From: Thermoplasmata archaeon | GTDB lineage: Archaea > Thermoplasmatota > Thermoplasmata > GCA-020350865 | NCBI GenBank assembly: GCA_020351895.1 | Contig: CP070672.1 | Location: 3,425,757 to 3,438,334 of the forward strand | Direction of reading: 5' to 3' | DNA: 12,578 bases | Part shown: positions 7,068 to 12,578 of the stretch, piece after piece | How the letters are laid out: the number at the start of each line of letters is the position of its first letter | How positions within the stretch are numbered: the stretch's first letter is position 1 | Translations under genes and position numbers: made by a program | The notes under the pieces: model-generated | Database searches by the model: none | Told to the model about the DNA's origin: nothing | Seen by the model: only the letters and a program-made list of their open reading frames with translations

Positions 7068-7598
7068 CTATTGATCTTTTAATTTAGTTAATACTTTTTC
7101 AAAAGCATTGTAGGCTTTGTTGCCGTACAATACGAATATTATCTTCTTTAACGATGTGGATCCTTTTAGATGCTTAATAGAGGTTTTTAGCATGATTTCT
7201 GCGGCGTGTGTTATTGGGAATCCTCCCACCCCTGTGCCTATGGAGGGAAAGGCTATGGATGCCAACTTCAGCTCTTCCGCCCTTTTAAGTGAATTGAGGG
7301 TGGCGGAGGCTATCTTTTCTTCATCGGTTCTGAGGTCGGTACCCATTCCCGCGGCATGAATCACATACTTGGCATTCAGCTTACCGGCAGATGTTGCCAC
7401 GGCCTCACCTATGGGTATTGGCCCTTGTCTTGTAGCCTCCTCCTCTATGATTTTCCCGCCTTTCCTCTTTATGGCCCCTGCCACACCTCCCCCCATCCAA
7501 AGATGGTTGTTGGCGGCATTAACTATTGCATCTGCTGTAACTTCTGTAATGTCACCTTGTTGAAGTTTAATTATCGTGTTCCCTACCTCAAGTTCCAT
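7068..7598 (-). CDS. Macro-domain protein (ADP-ribose/O-acetyl-ADP-ribose binding or deacylase)
   Basis: The protein has 176 residues, the size of a stand-alone macro domain (COG2110, as Archaeoglobus Af1521). Ligand-site motifs are complete: GDIT at 15-18 with the adenine-contacting Asp, IVNAANN at 25-31, loop 1 GGGVAGAI at 36-43, and loop 2 SIGTGVGGFP at 119-128. Such proteins bind ADP-ribose and often remove ADP-ribose from proteins or hydrolyse O-acetyl-ADP-ribose in the cytoplasm; which reaction applies here cannot be told. Start: the frame stays open to 7745, but the extra 49 residues do not fit the family and would run across the promoter and start of aIF2-beta. ATG 7598 has GAAGTGAT four bases upstream (7603-7610 on the minus strand). 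It converges on the subtilisin gene with one base between them and diverges from aIF2-beta. Confidence 0.92.
   Translation of the reverse strand: MELEVGNTIIKLQQGDITEVTADAIVNAANNHLWMGGGVAGAIKRKGGKIIEEEATRQGPIPIGEAVATSAGKLNAKYVIHAAGMGTDLRTDEEKIASATLNSLKRAEELKLASIAFPSIGTGVGGFPITHAAEIMLKTSIKHLKGSTSLKKIIFVLYGNKAYNAFEKVLTKLKDQ
7071..7099 (+). terminator. Possible T-rich terminator for the subtilisin transcript
   Basis: Downstream of the stop the plus strand has TTTT at 7077-7080 and TTTTT at 7095-7099 in an AT-rich stretch, the usual form of archaeal intrinsic termination. It overlaps the 3' end of the convergent macro-domain gene. Confidence 0.3.
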
Positions 7599-7628
7599 AT
7601 TAATCACTTCATTTTTGAATAGGATTTG

Positions 7629-7640
7629 CTTTATTTTAAG
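7629..7640 (-). promoter_or_regulatory. Possible TATA box of the macro-domain gene
   Basis: The minus strand reads cttaaaataaag here, which predicts a transcript start about ten bases before ATG 7598. ctttattatgg (about 7648-7658) is a second candidate and would give a leader of about 30 bases containing the ribosome binding site. Confidence 0.35.
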
Positions 7641-7685
7641 TTTTACATTCCATAATAAAGCGGCACCTTCCACATAAACAAAAGG

Positions 7686-7693
7686 TTTTATAT
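7686..7693 (+). promoter_or_regulatory. TATA box of aIF2-beta, leaderless transcript predicted
   Basis: TTTTATAT preceded by the purine-rich BRE-like aaaagg (7680-7685) is centred 28 bases before ATG 7718. Transcription should therefore begin at or within a few bases of the start codon. No ribosome binding site is visible, which agrees with leaderless translation. Confidence 0.65.
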
Positions 7694-7717
7694 GGAGTAT
7701 AGCCTTTCTATATTCAC

Positions 7718-8344
7718 ATGGCGGAAGGATACGATTATCAAACACTGCTTAAAAGGGCCAGGGACAAGCTTCCCAAGGCCATCAGCGAGCATGCGAGATT
7801 TCAGGTGCCGGAACTGGACGTTTTAATCGAGGGAAAGACCACAGTGGTCAGGAACTTCGCAGATATAGCAAGTGCCATAAACCGCGATCAGGCCGATATT
7901 TTGGCCTATCTGCTCAAGGAACTGGGGACCGCAGGGACGAGCGATGGAAAAAGGGTGATTTTCAAGGGAAAGGTTTCCACGGAACAGATCAAGGACAGGC
8001 TGGACAGCTATGTTATGACCTATGTGCTATGTTCCGAATGTGCAAGGCCCGATACAAAACTGGTGAAGGATGGCAGGACCCTCATTCTGGAATGCGATGC
8101 ATGTGGTGCCCACAGGCCTGTTAAGGTCAGAAAGGGCAGCAAAGGGCCCGAACCCACGGCGGCTATAGAGGTGGGAAAGACATACGAGCTCATGATCCAG
8201 GATGTCGGCAGAAAGGGCGACGGAATGGCAAAGAAAGGGGATTTCATTATCTACGTTCCAGGTACTGCAAAGGGTGCCCGGGTAAAAGTTCTGATTGAGA
8301 ATATTTCGGGCACCATAGCATTTGGAAAGGTCATTAATCAATGA
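7718..8344 (+). CDS. Translation initiation factor aIF2 subunit beta with C-terminal TRAM domain
   Basis: Residues 1-140 are archaeal initiation factor 2 beta: an N-terminal helix (YDYQTLLKRARDKLP), the central alpha/beta domain with the family's pattern around NFADIASAINRDQADILAYL (46-65) and LGTAGTSDGKRVIFKG (69-84), then a zinc ribbon with C105, C108, C126 and C129. This subunit helps aIF2 deliver initiator Met-tRNA to the small ribosomal subunit. Residues 150-206 form a TRAM domain (GKTYELMIQDVGRKGDGMAK, then FIIYVPG and an AFGKVI end), a small RNA-binding barrel. Short aIF2-beta proteins are about 135-140 residues; longer TRAM-bearing forms occur, as I recall, in some Methanosarcina and halophiles. 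The domain probably adds RNA contact. The gene looks leaderless. Its stop is 52 bases before the next gene, which may be cotranscribed. Confidence 0.95.
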   Translation: MAEGYDYQTLLKRARDKLPKAISEHARFQVPELDVLIEGKTTVVRNFADIASAINRDQADILAYLLKELGTAGTSDGKRVIFKGKVSTEQIKDRLDSYVMTYVLCSECARPDTKLVKDGRTLILECDACGAHRPVKVRKGSKGPEPTAAIEVGKTYELMIQDVGRKGDGMAKKGDFIIYVPGTAKGARVKVLIENISGTIAFGKVINQ

Positions 8345-8383
8345 TCACGAAATTCCTGATTCATGAATTTTCTTCTGGGTAAG

Positions 8384-8389
8384 GGTGAT
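8384..8389 (+). promoter_or_regulatory. GGTGAT ribosome binding site that decides the UPF0282 start
   Basis: GGTGAT matches the archaeal 16S tail and lies seven bases before ATG 8397. The in-frame GTG 8385 and ATG 8388 are part of this site and should not be starts; ATG 8397 gives MKIIPLAGDS, the family's usual N-terminus. Confidence 0.7.
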
Positions 8390-8396
8390 GGATATC

Positions 8397-9347
8397 ATGA
8401 AGATCATTCCACTTGCCGGGGACAGCATGGGAACCAGGAGCATGGCCACTTTTATTGAGACTGAAACCTGCAAGGTGGTAATAGATCCCGGAGTCGCCCT
8501 GGGGCCATATAGATACGGCCTAGAGCCCCATCCCTTGGAAGAGCAAAGGATGGCTCTTCATTGGGAGAATATCAAAAGCCATGTAAAAAAAGCCGATGTT
8601 TTAATTGTCACACACTATCATTATGACCATCACGACCCTGAAGAGCCTGCAATATACAAGAATAAAATCCTTCTCACAAAACATCCAAAAAAGAAGATCA
8701 ACAAAAGCCAGAAGAAAAGGGCAGCATTTTTTTTACAGCAGCTTGGAGAGCTACCCAAAGAAATCGAGTATTCTGATGGAAACGAATTTAAATTCGGCAG
8801 TACAACAATCAGATTTTCGAAGGCCGTGCCACATGGCACAAATACAAAACTGGGCTATGTCACAGAGGTAAGTATTGATGATGGTAAAGAGAAATTCGTG
8901 TACACTTCTGATGTGGAAGGTCCCAGCTTAAAAGAGCAGATCAAATTTATTTTTGATGAAAATCCCGAGGTGATTTTCTGTGACGGCCCCCTGTCTTACA
9001 TGCTGGGATTTCGTTTTTCAAAAAAGAGCCTTGAAGAGAGCGTGAAGAATATCATCAAGATTGTTAAGGAGACTGATGTAAAGGAGTTCGTTTTGGACCA
9101 TCATCTTCTCAGGGATTTGGATTGGAAAGAGAGAATAGAAAAGGCCCATAAACTTGCTAAGAAAAAGAAAGTCAGGATCATGACACTTGCTGACTTCGCC
9201 GGGGAAAAGAACGATATTTTGGAGGCGAGGAGAAAGGAGTTGTACGGTAAAAGGATAAAGGAAGAAGTCAAGAAAGAAAAGAAAGGTAAGAAAAAGAAGA
9301 AGAAAAAGAAGGGCAGAAAAAAAAGAAAAGGCAAATCCAAGAAATAA
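8397..9347 (+). CDS. UPF0282 metallo-beta-lactamase-fold protein with polylysine C-terminal tail
   Basis: The 316-residue protein matches the archaeal UPF0282/COG2248 family of predicted metal-dependent hydrolases. Visible landmarks are MKIIPLAGDSMGTRSMATF at the start, IDPGVALGP near 29-37, the metal-binding THYHYDHHD at 72-80 (HxHxDH plus a second His), the HGTN loop near 145, TSDVEGP, DGPLSYMLG and a late LDHH. The fold usually binds two metals and cleaves phosphodiester or ester bonds; no member's substrate is known to me. After residue 280 the protein becomes almost pure Lys/Arg/Glu and ends in long lysine runs, which resembles nucleic-acid-binding tails and may direct it to RNA, DNA or ribosomes. 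It follows aIF2-beta on the same strand and could share its transcript. The tail coding region is a long purine tract (about 9259-9345). Confidence 0.88.
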   Translation: MKIIPLAGDSMGTRSMATFIETETCKVVIDPGVALGPYRYGLEPHPLEEQRMALHWENIKSHVKKADVLIVTHYHYDHHDPEEPAIYKNKILLTKHPKKKINKSQKKRAAFFLQQLGELPKEIEYSDGNEFKFGSTTIRFSKAVPHGTNTKLGYVTEVSIDDGKEKFVYTSDVEGPSLKEQIKFIFDENPEVIFCDGPLSYMLGFRFSKKSLEESVKNIIKIVKETDVKEFVLDHHLLRDLDWKERIEKAHKLAKKKKVRIMTLADFAGEKNDILEARRKELYGKRIKEEVKKEKKGKKKKKKKKGRKKRKGKSKK

Positions 9348-9373
9348 AATTTAGACCTATCTATTATGTACTA

Positions 9374-9380
9374 TTTTATA
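9374..9380 (+). promoter_or_regulatory. TATA box of the GRP-type transporter gene
   Basis: ttttata in the context tactattttataccc lies about 42 bases before ATG 9419, which places the transcript start near 9402 and gives a short leader. No clear Shine-Dalgarno sequence is present. Confidence 0.45.
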
Positions 9381-9418
9381 CCCTAATCCTTTAACATGCA
9401 TAACATCATCACCCCGCG

Positions 9419-10390
9419 ATGTTGTCATTGGTTGCAGTTGTAGCATTGATTCTTGCAGGGTTGTTCTTTGGCTCTCAATTCGTGCCGCAGAAGTACTGCC
9501 AGAGCTTTGATACCAGGGCCTATAACCTGTCCATGATGTTTGGGATAGCAATTGTTTCGGGGATAATCGCGTTTATCTCTTTTTTCTTTGATATGCCGGG
9601 TAATGTTTCGAAAAAGGAATTCTCCTCAACCAACATTGGATTATGCCTGCTTGCGGGTATAATATGGAGCCTGGGCAATCTGTTCATACTCGCCTCGATA
9701 GCTAAGATAGGAATGTCCCGTACCTTTCCAGTTGTGAATCTCGTTGTAGTTGTGGCATTCTTTGCGGGAATCATATTTCTCGGAGAGTTAAGAAGTATCG
9801 ATGCAGTAATAATTCTTTTATTATGTCTTGGAATAGGAAGCGTTCTTATAGGTTCCTATTTTACTACAAAGGCTACATCAAAGGAAGAACAAAAAGTAAG
9901 GGATGTTAGAGGAGGAGTAATTGCCGCTCTTCTGTCAACTCTGTTTTTCGGGATCTATAACGTTCCCATACTCATATCTTTACGCTCCGAGACATGGTCT
10001 GTTTATCTTGCCGTGTTTTTCCTCAGCCTGGGCACGATAATAGGGGCAATCATATTCGGGTTTCTTTGGTTACGGAAAGAAATGTTCGATTTATGGCGCA
10101 AAGCTGTAAAGAAATGGCATTTTCTGGCAATCTCAGGGGGTATGATATGGGGAATAGGGCAGGTGTCGGCAAATACTGCCATGGAGGAGATAGGGGTGTC
10201 CATCGGAGCGCCATCCATACAGGGCCTGGTTATAGTGGTTGGTGCACTTTGGGGATTGGTTGTTTTCAAGGAATTGAAGGACATCCCCACAATGAGACGA
10301 AAAAGAGCCCTCTATATTCTATTTATGGGCTGTACCTTCGCTCTCCTCGGCTCTCTGGTCATGGGATATGTAGCCAGCCTTTTGTTCTGA
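9419..10390 (+). CDS. Ten-helix GRP/TMEM144-like drug/metabolite superfamily transporter
   Basis: This 323-residue integral membrane protein has about ten hydrophobic helices in two similar halves, the layout of the drug/metabolite transporter superfamily. The opening LAGLFFGSQFVPQKY resembles the GSxFVPxK start of the glucose/ribose porter and TMEM144 families. The second half repeats the pattern (AALLSTLFFGIYNVPI near 170). ISGGMIWGIGQVSANTAM near 239-256 matches IIWSLGNLFILASI in the first half, and GEL (121-123) matches KEL (near 287), as expected from an internal duplication. Family members move sugars or related small molecules with a proton or sodium ion; the substrate here cannot be told. 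Length is normal for the family. ATG 9419 is chosen because an in-frame stop lies 24 bases upstream. It is probably monocistronic, since the next gene has its own TATA box. Confidence 0.82.
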   Translation: MLSLVAVVALILAGLFFGSQFVPQKYCQSFDTRAYNLSMMFGIAIVSGIIAFISFFFDMPGNVSKKEFSSTNIGLCLLAGIIWSLGNLFILASIAKIGMSRTFPVVNLVVVVAFFAGIIFLGELRSIDAVIILLLCLGIGSVLIGSYFTTKATSKEEQKVRDVRGGVIAALLSTLFFGIYNVPILISLRSETWSVYLAVFFLSLGTIIGAIIFGFLWLRKEMFDLWRKAVKKWHFLAISGGMIWGIGQVSANTAMEEIGVSIGAPSIQGLVIVVGALWGLVVFKELKDIPTMRRKRALYILFMGCTFALLGSLVMGYVASLLF

Positions 10391-10443
10391 ATCGGTATTT
10401 TCTATATTCTCAATGGAGTTTCCCCCTTTAACTCAACAGAAAG

Positions 10444-10453
10444 GTATACATAT
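10444..10453 (+). promoter_or_regulatory. TATA box and ribosome binding site of the MscS gene
   Basis: tatacatata predicts transcription near 10475. The resulting leader of about 16 bases carries GAGAGGT (10481-10487), three bases before ATG 10491. This makes ATG 10491 the start and excludes the in-frame ATG 10413, which lies upstream of the promoter. Confidence 0.6.
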
Positions 10454-10490
10454 AACATTGGCATTAGTGGTCAAGATAGGGAGAGGTACA

Positions 10491-12038
10491 ATGGGATTTA
10501 ATGGAAAACGAGCAATGAGAAGAACCATGCTATTTGCATCTTTAGTGATGGTGGTTCAATTAACTTTACTTGCCTCTTTTGTGAATGCTGAAACTAGTCC
10601 CATCAAGATCATAAACATTGATGATGAATTTGGTGACGGGTATGAAAGGGAGGTTTCGGCAAATGAGTCCACCATTTATCATTGGACCCTGTTCAATGAT
10701 GGGGGTAACTACAGTTATAATGTTTCATTACAAATTGAGAATACCAACGACGATTGGACAGTTCAATTGAATCCTGGAACTCCTATATCTCTTTCACCAG
10801 GTGATGCTAAATCCATTACTCTTACAGTTATCGCCCCTAATATAGCCAAAGGTTCCGCAGAAGTGACCCTAACATATACGATCCTAAGAAATAATAGTGA
10901 AATTCATAGGGATCAGCGGTCCACCTTAACTTCTCTGACAGCAATAGAACCCGAAGAATATAGGGTACTGGATTGGTTTGACAATCCCCTCCCCGAACCT
11001 CTTGATAAGGAATGGGGAGTCTTCCTTTTAACAGTTGTATTTTGGCTTATCTTCTCATTTATTCTTATCTTAGTTCTCGACCCATGTGTGAAAGCAGCAA
11101 CCAAGAGGACAAAAACCGAGGTTGATGACATAATTCTGAGGATTATAAGAACCCCAGTGCTCGTGTTGGTATTCTTCTATGGGGTTGTCTCCTCTCTCAT
11201 CATACTGGAAGATCAAATCCCTAAGGTGGTAATTGATGTTCTTAATAGTATTTATGGAGTGGTGGCAGTTCTAATCATCTTCTATGTTGCCTACAAATTA
11301 TTCAAGGATATCCTGGTCTATTATGGTGAACAGCTCGCCGAGAAAACGGCCTCCAACATTGACAATGTGGTCATACCCATAGTTGAGAAGATCGGGGTGG
11401 TGATCATAGGGCTTGTTGCCCTAGGATATCTCCTCGGGTACATGAACATAGATTTGACAGTGTTCGTGGCAGGGGGTGTGGTGATCAGCATGGTAATCGC
11501 ATTCGCGGCCCAGGAAACCCTCTCCAACTTCTTTTCCGGGATATTCATTCTCACTGACCGGCCTTTTAAAGAAGAGGATACCATAATCCTTCCCGATGGT
11601 GACTGGTACGAGGTGCGGGATATTGGCCTTCGAAGCACTCGTTTGTTCAGATATAAAGATGCCAGTTTAATCAGCATTCCAAACAACAAACTCGCAGGAG
11701 ACAAGATAATAAACTACTCAAACCCATATGACAACACGAGAATAAGGAAGACCATAGGGGTTGCATACGGAACCGACGCCGAAAAAGTCAAGAAGATTCT
11801 AAATGAAGTTTTTGAGGCAAATCCCCATATTCTGAAAGAAGAGAATCTAAAGCCTGTGATCAGGTTCGACGAGCTGGGCGAATCCAGCATCGATTTCTTT
11901 ATTCAGGTCATTGTGGATGACAGAGATAATAAATTGGATGTGATCGATTACCTTAACACGGAAATCTACAGGAGGTTCAATGAAGAAGGAATCGAGATTC
12001 CGTACCCGCAAAGGGTAGTTTATGTGAAAAAGGAATAG
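10491..12038 (+). CDS. MscS-family mechanosensitive channel with secreted NEW3/CARDB-like N-terminal domain
   Basis: The 515-residue protein starts with a basic, hydrophobic signal sequence (1-33, likely cut after VNA). Residues 38-152 form a beta-sandwich of the NEW3/CARDB kind (HWTLFNDGGNYSYNVSLQI, then a LSPGDAKSITLTV strand pair) with several sequons, so it should be outside the cell. Helices at about 188-206, 222-239, 254-271 and 301-318 precede the pore helix and MscS core (322-425): AGGVVISMVIAFAAQETLSN, the FSGIFILTDRPF turn, the beta domain with DIGLRSTRLF, and IPNNKL. The remaining C-terminal alpha/beta part is cytoplasmic (IRKTIGVAYGTDAEKVKKIL). Such channels open under membrane tension to release solutes after osmotic downshock. 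The folded extracellular domain is not found in short MscS proteins. A CBS-domain gene follows after ten bases, almost certainly in the same operon. Confidence 0.93.
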   Translation: MGFNGKRAMRRTMLFASLVMVVQLTLLASFVNAETSPIKIINIDDEFGDGYEREVSANESTIYHWTLFNDGGNYSYNVSLQIENTNDDWTVQLNPGTPISLSPGDAKSITLTVIAPNIAKGSAEVTLTYTILRNNSEIHRDQRSTLTSLTAIEPEEYRVLDWFDNPLPEPLDKEWGVFLLTVVFWLIFSFILILVLDPCVKAATKRTKTEVDDIILRIIRTPVLVLVFFYGVVSSLIILEDQIPKVVIDVLNSIYGVVAVLIIFYVAYKLFKDILVYYGEQLAEKTASNIDNVVIPIVEKIGVVIIGLVALGYLLGYMNIDLTVFVAGGVVISMVIAFAAQETLSNFFSGIFILTDRPFKEEDTIILPDGDWYEVRDIGLRSTRLFRYKDASLISIPNNKLAGDKIINYSNPYDNTRIRKTIGVAYGTDAEKVKKILNEVFEANPHILKEENLKPVIRFDELGESSIDFFIQVIVDDRDNKLDVIDYLNTEIYRRFNEEGIEIPYPQRVVYVKKE

Positions 12039-12044
12039 GGTGAT
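12039..12044 (+). promoter_or_regulatory. GGTGAT ribosome binding site of the CBS gene
   Basis: GGTGAT begins directly after the MscS stop and ends four bases before ATG 12049. The in-frame GTG 12040 and ATG 12043 are part of the site, as in the UPF0282 gene. Confidence 0.6.
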
Positions 12045-12048
12045 GAGA

Positions 12049-12516
12049 ATGACAGAAATAGATATACGTGACCTCAAGGTTGAGGATGTAATCGATATCA
12101 TGGTGGGAGAACCCGCTATTTTAAAGGAGGATGCCCAATTAAAAGATGCAGTGGAAGCAATTACACAGAACTTGATATCCCGTAAGGTCTATGTTGTAAA
12201 TGAAGAAGGAGTATTAACGGGATTGATATCCATCGAAACTCTACTTCGACATGTTGGATACCGCGTGGGAGTGAGGGAGGTGGGCGTCATATCCTTCTTC
12301 AAGTTCTTAAGCGGAGTATTCAAGGAAAATGTAACAGAGATCATGGAAAAAAAGCCTGTGACTGTGACAAACAGACATAAGGTGCTTGATGCCATGAGAT
12401 TGATGGTGGAGCGTCACCTAAATGATCTACCGATTATAGATGATGATGGTAAAATAATTGGCGAATTAAATAGCCTGGAGATTTTAATAAAGACAAAGGA
12501 AATATTCGATAAATAA
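12049..12516 (+). CDS. Two-CBS-domain protein cotranscribed with the MscS channel
   Basis: The product has 155 residues and consists almost entirely of a CBS pair. CBS1 covers about 12-70 (DIMVGEPAILKEDAQLKDAV, then RKVYVVNEEGVLTGLISIET). CBS2 covers about 95-150 (EIMEKKPVTVTNRHKVLDAM, then LNDLPIIDDDGKIIGELNSL). CBS pairs bind adenosine nucleotides or related ligands and regulate partner enzymes or channels. With no other domain, this protein probably acts on something in trans. The MscS gene ends ten bases upstream, so the simplest idea is that it senses a cytoplasmic ligand for that channel; this is inference from gene order. ATG 12049 is chosen because the earlier in-frame GTG and ATG form the ribosome binding site. 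Confidence 0.9.
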   Translation: MTEIDIRDLKVEDVIDIMVGEPAILKEDAQLKDAVEAITQNLISRKVYVVNEEGVLTGLISIETLLRHVGYRVGVREVGVISFFKFLSGVFKENVTEIMEKKPVTVTNRHKVLDAMRLMVERHLNDLPIIDDDGKIIGELNSLEILIKTKEIFDK

Positions 12517-12578
12517 GAGATTTTACCAAATACATCGTGAAAACAACCTTTCGAGATTATTTCAGGACTGGTGACTTA

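Noticed and set aside
7599..7745. A 49-residue N-terminal extension of the macro-domain protein to ATG 7745
   Set aside because: The extension has no macro-domain character, would overlap the start and promoter of aIF2-beta, and ATG 7598 has its own ribosome binding site.
8345..8396. A C/D-like RNA around ATGATCA and CTGA after aIF2-beta
   Set aside because: The C-box match is imperfect, spacing is too short for a guide, and the stretch is only 52 bases between two genes.
9994..10431. 145-codon plus-strand frame overlapping the transporter
   Set aside because: It overlaps the well-supported membrane protein in another frame and shows no recognisable domain.
10413..10490. An upstream ATG start for the MscS gene
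   Set aside because: It lies upstream of the TATA box and would bury the signal peptide; ATG 10491 has GAGAGGT just before it and gives a normal signal sequence.
12517..12578. A GTG at 12537 opening a frame that runs off the right edge
   Set aside because: Only 14 codons are visible, with no ribosome binding site and no clear TATA box; it could be the start of a next gene but cannot be supported.

Overview
The window reads as a chromosome segment of a euryarchaeon, most likely a member of the Thermoplasmatota; a sediment, protein-degrading lineage such as Marine Benthic Group D would fit, but that placement is an inference. The archaeal evidence is direct: an aIF2-beta gene, a SEC59-type lipid kinase, a UPF0282 metallo-beta-lactamase protein, an archaeal presenilin-type membrane protease, TATA boxes about 25-30 bases from predicted transcript starts, and GGTGAT-type ribosome binding sites. 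The DNA is moderately AT-rich by eye. There are ten genes: nine complete, one cut by the left edge. I see no rRNA, tRNA, CRISPR array or insertion sequence.

Layout. 1-1364 (minus, incomplete): a presenilin/signal-peptide-peptidase-like aspartyl protease whose TM3-TM4 loop is replaced by about 320 residues of FG-GAP/VCBS-like repeats. Divergent from it are a polyprenol/diacylglycerol kinase-like membrane protein (1471-2205) and thioredoxin reductase (2281-3198). A 172-base intergenic region with phased AT-rich direct repeats precedes a 1231-residue cell-surface subtilisin (3371-7066). This protein has a signal peptide, an S8 domain, five fibronectin-III-like repeats, one Ig-like domain, a C-terminal membrane anchor, and a tail predicted to be cytoplasmic with short repeated motifs and a zinc ribbon. 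One base away, convergent, is a macro-domain protein (7068-7598, minus). Divergent from that is aIF2-beta fused to a TRAM domain (7718-8344), followed by a UPF0282 metallo-hydrolase with a polylysine tail (8397-9347), a ten-helix GRP/DMT-type transporter (9419-10390), and an apparent MscS channel plus two-CBS-domain operon (10491-12516).

Three of the ten gene products pair a secreted beta-rich domain with a membrane part: the presenilin-like protease, the subtilisin and the MscS channel. The most interesting point is that two proteases of the kinds used in regulated intramembrane proteolysis lie about 2 kb apart. One of them, the subtilisin, has the type I topology and a small tail predicted to be cytoplasmic and zinc-binding, which are properties of a presenilin substrate. 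A functional link is a hypothesis only.
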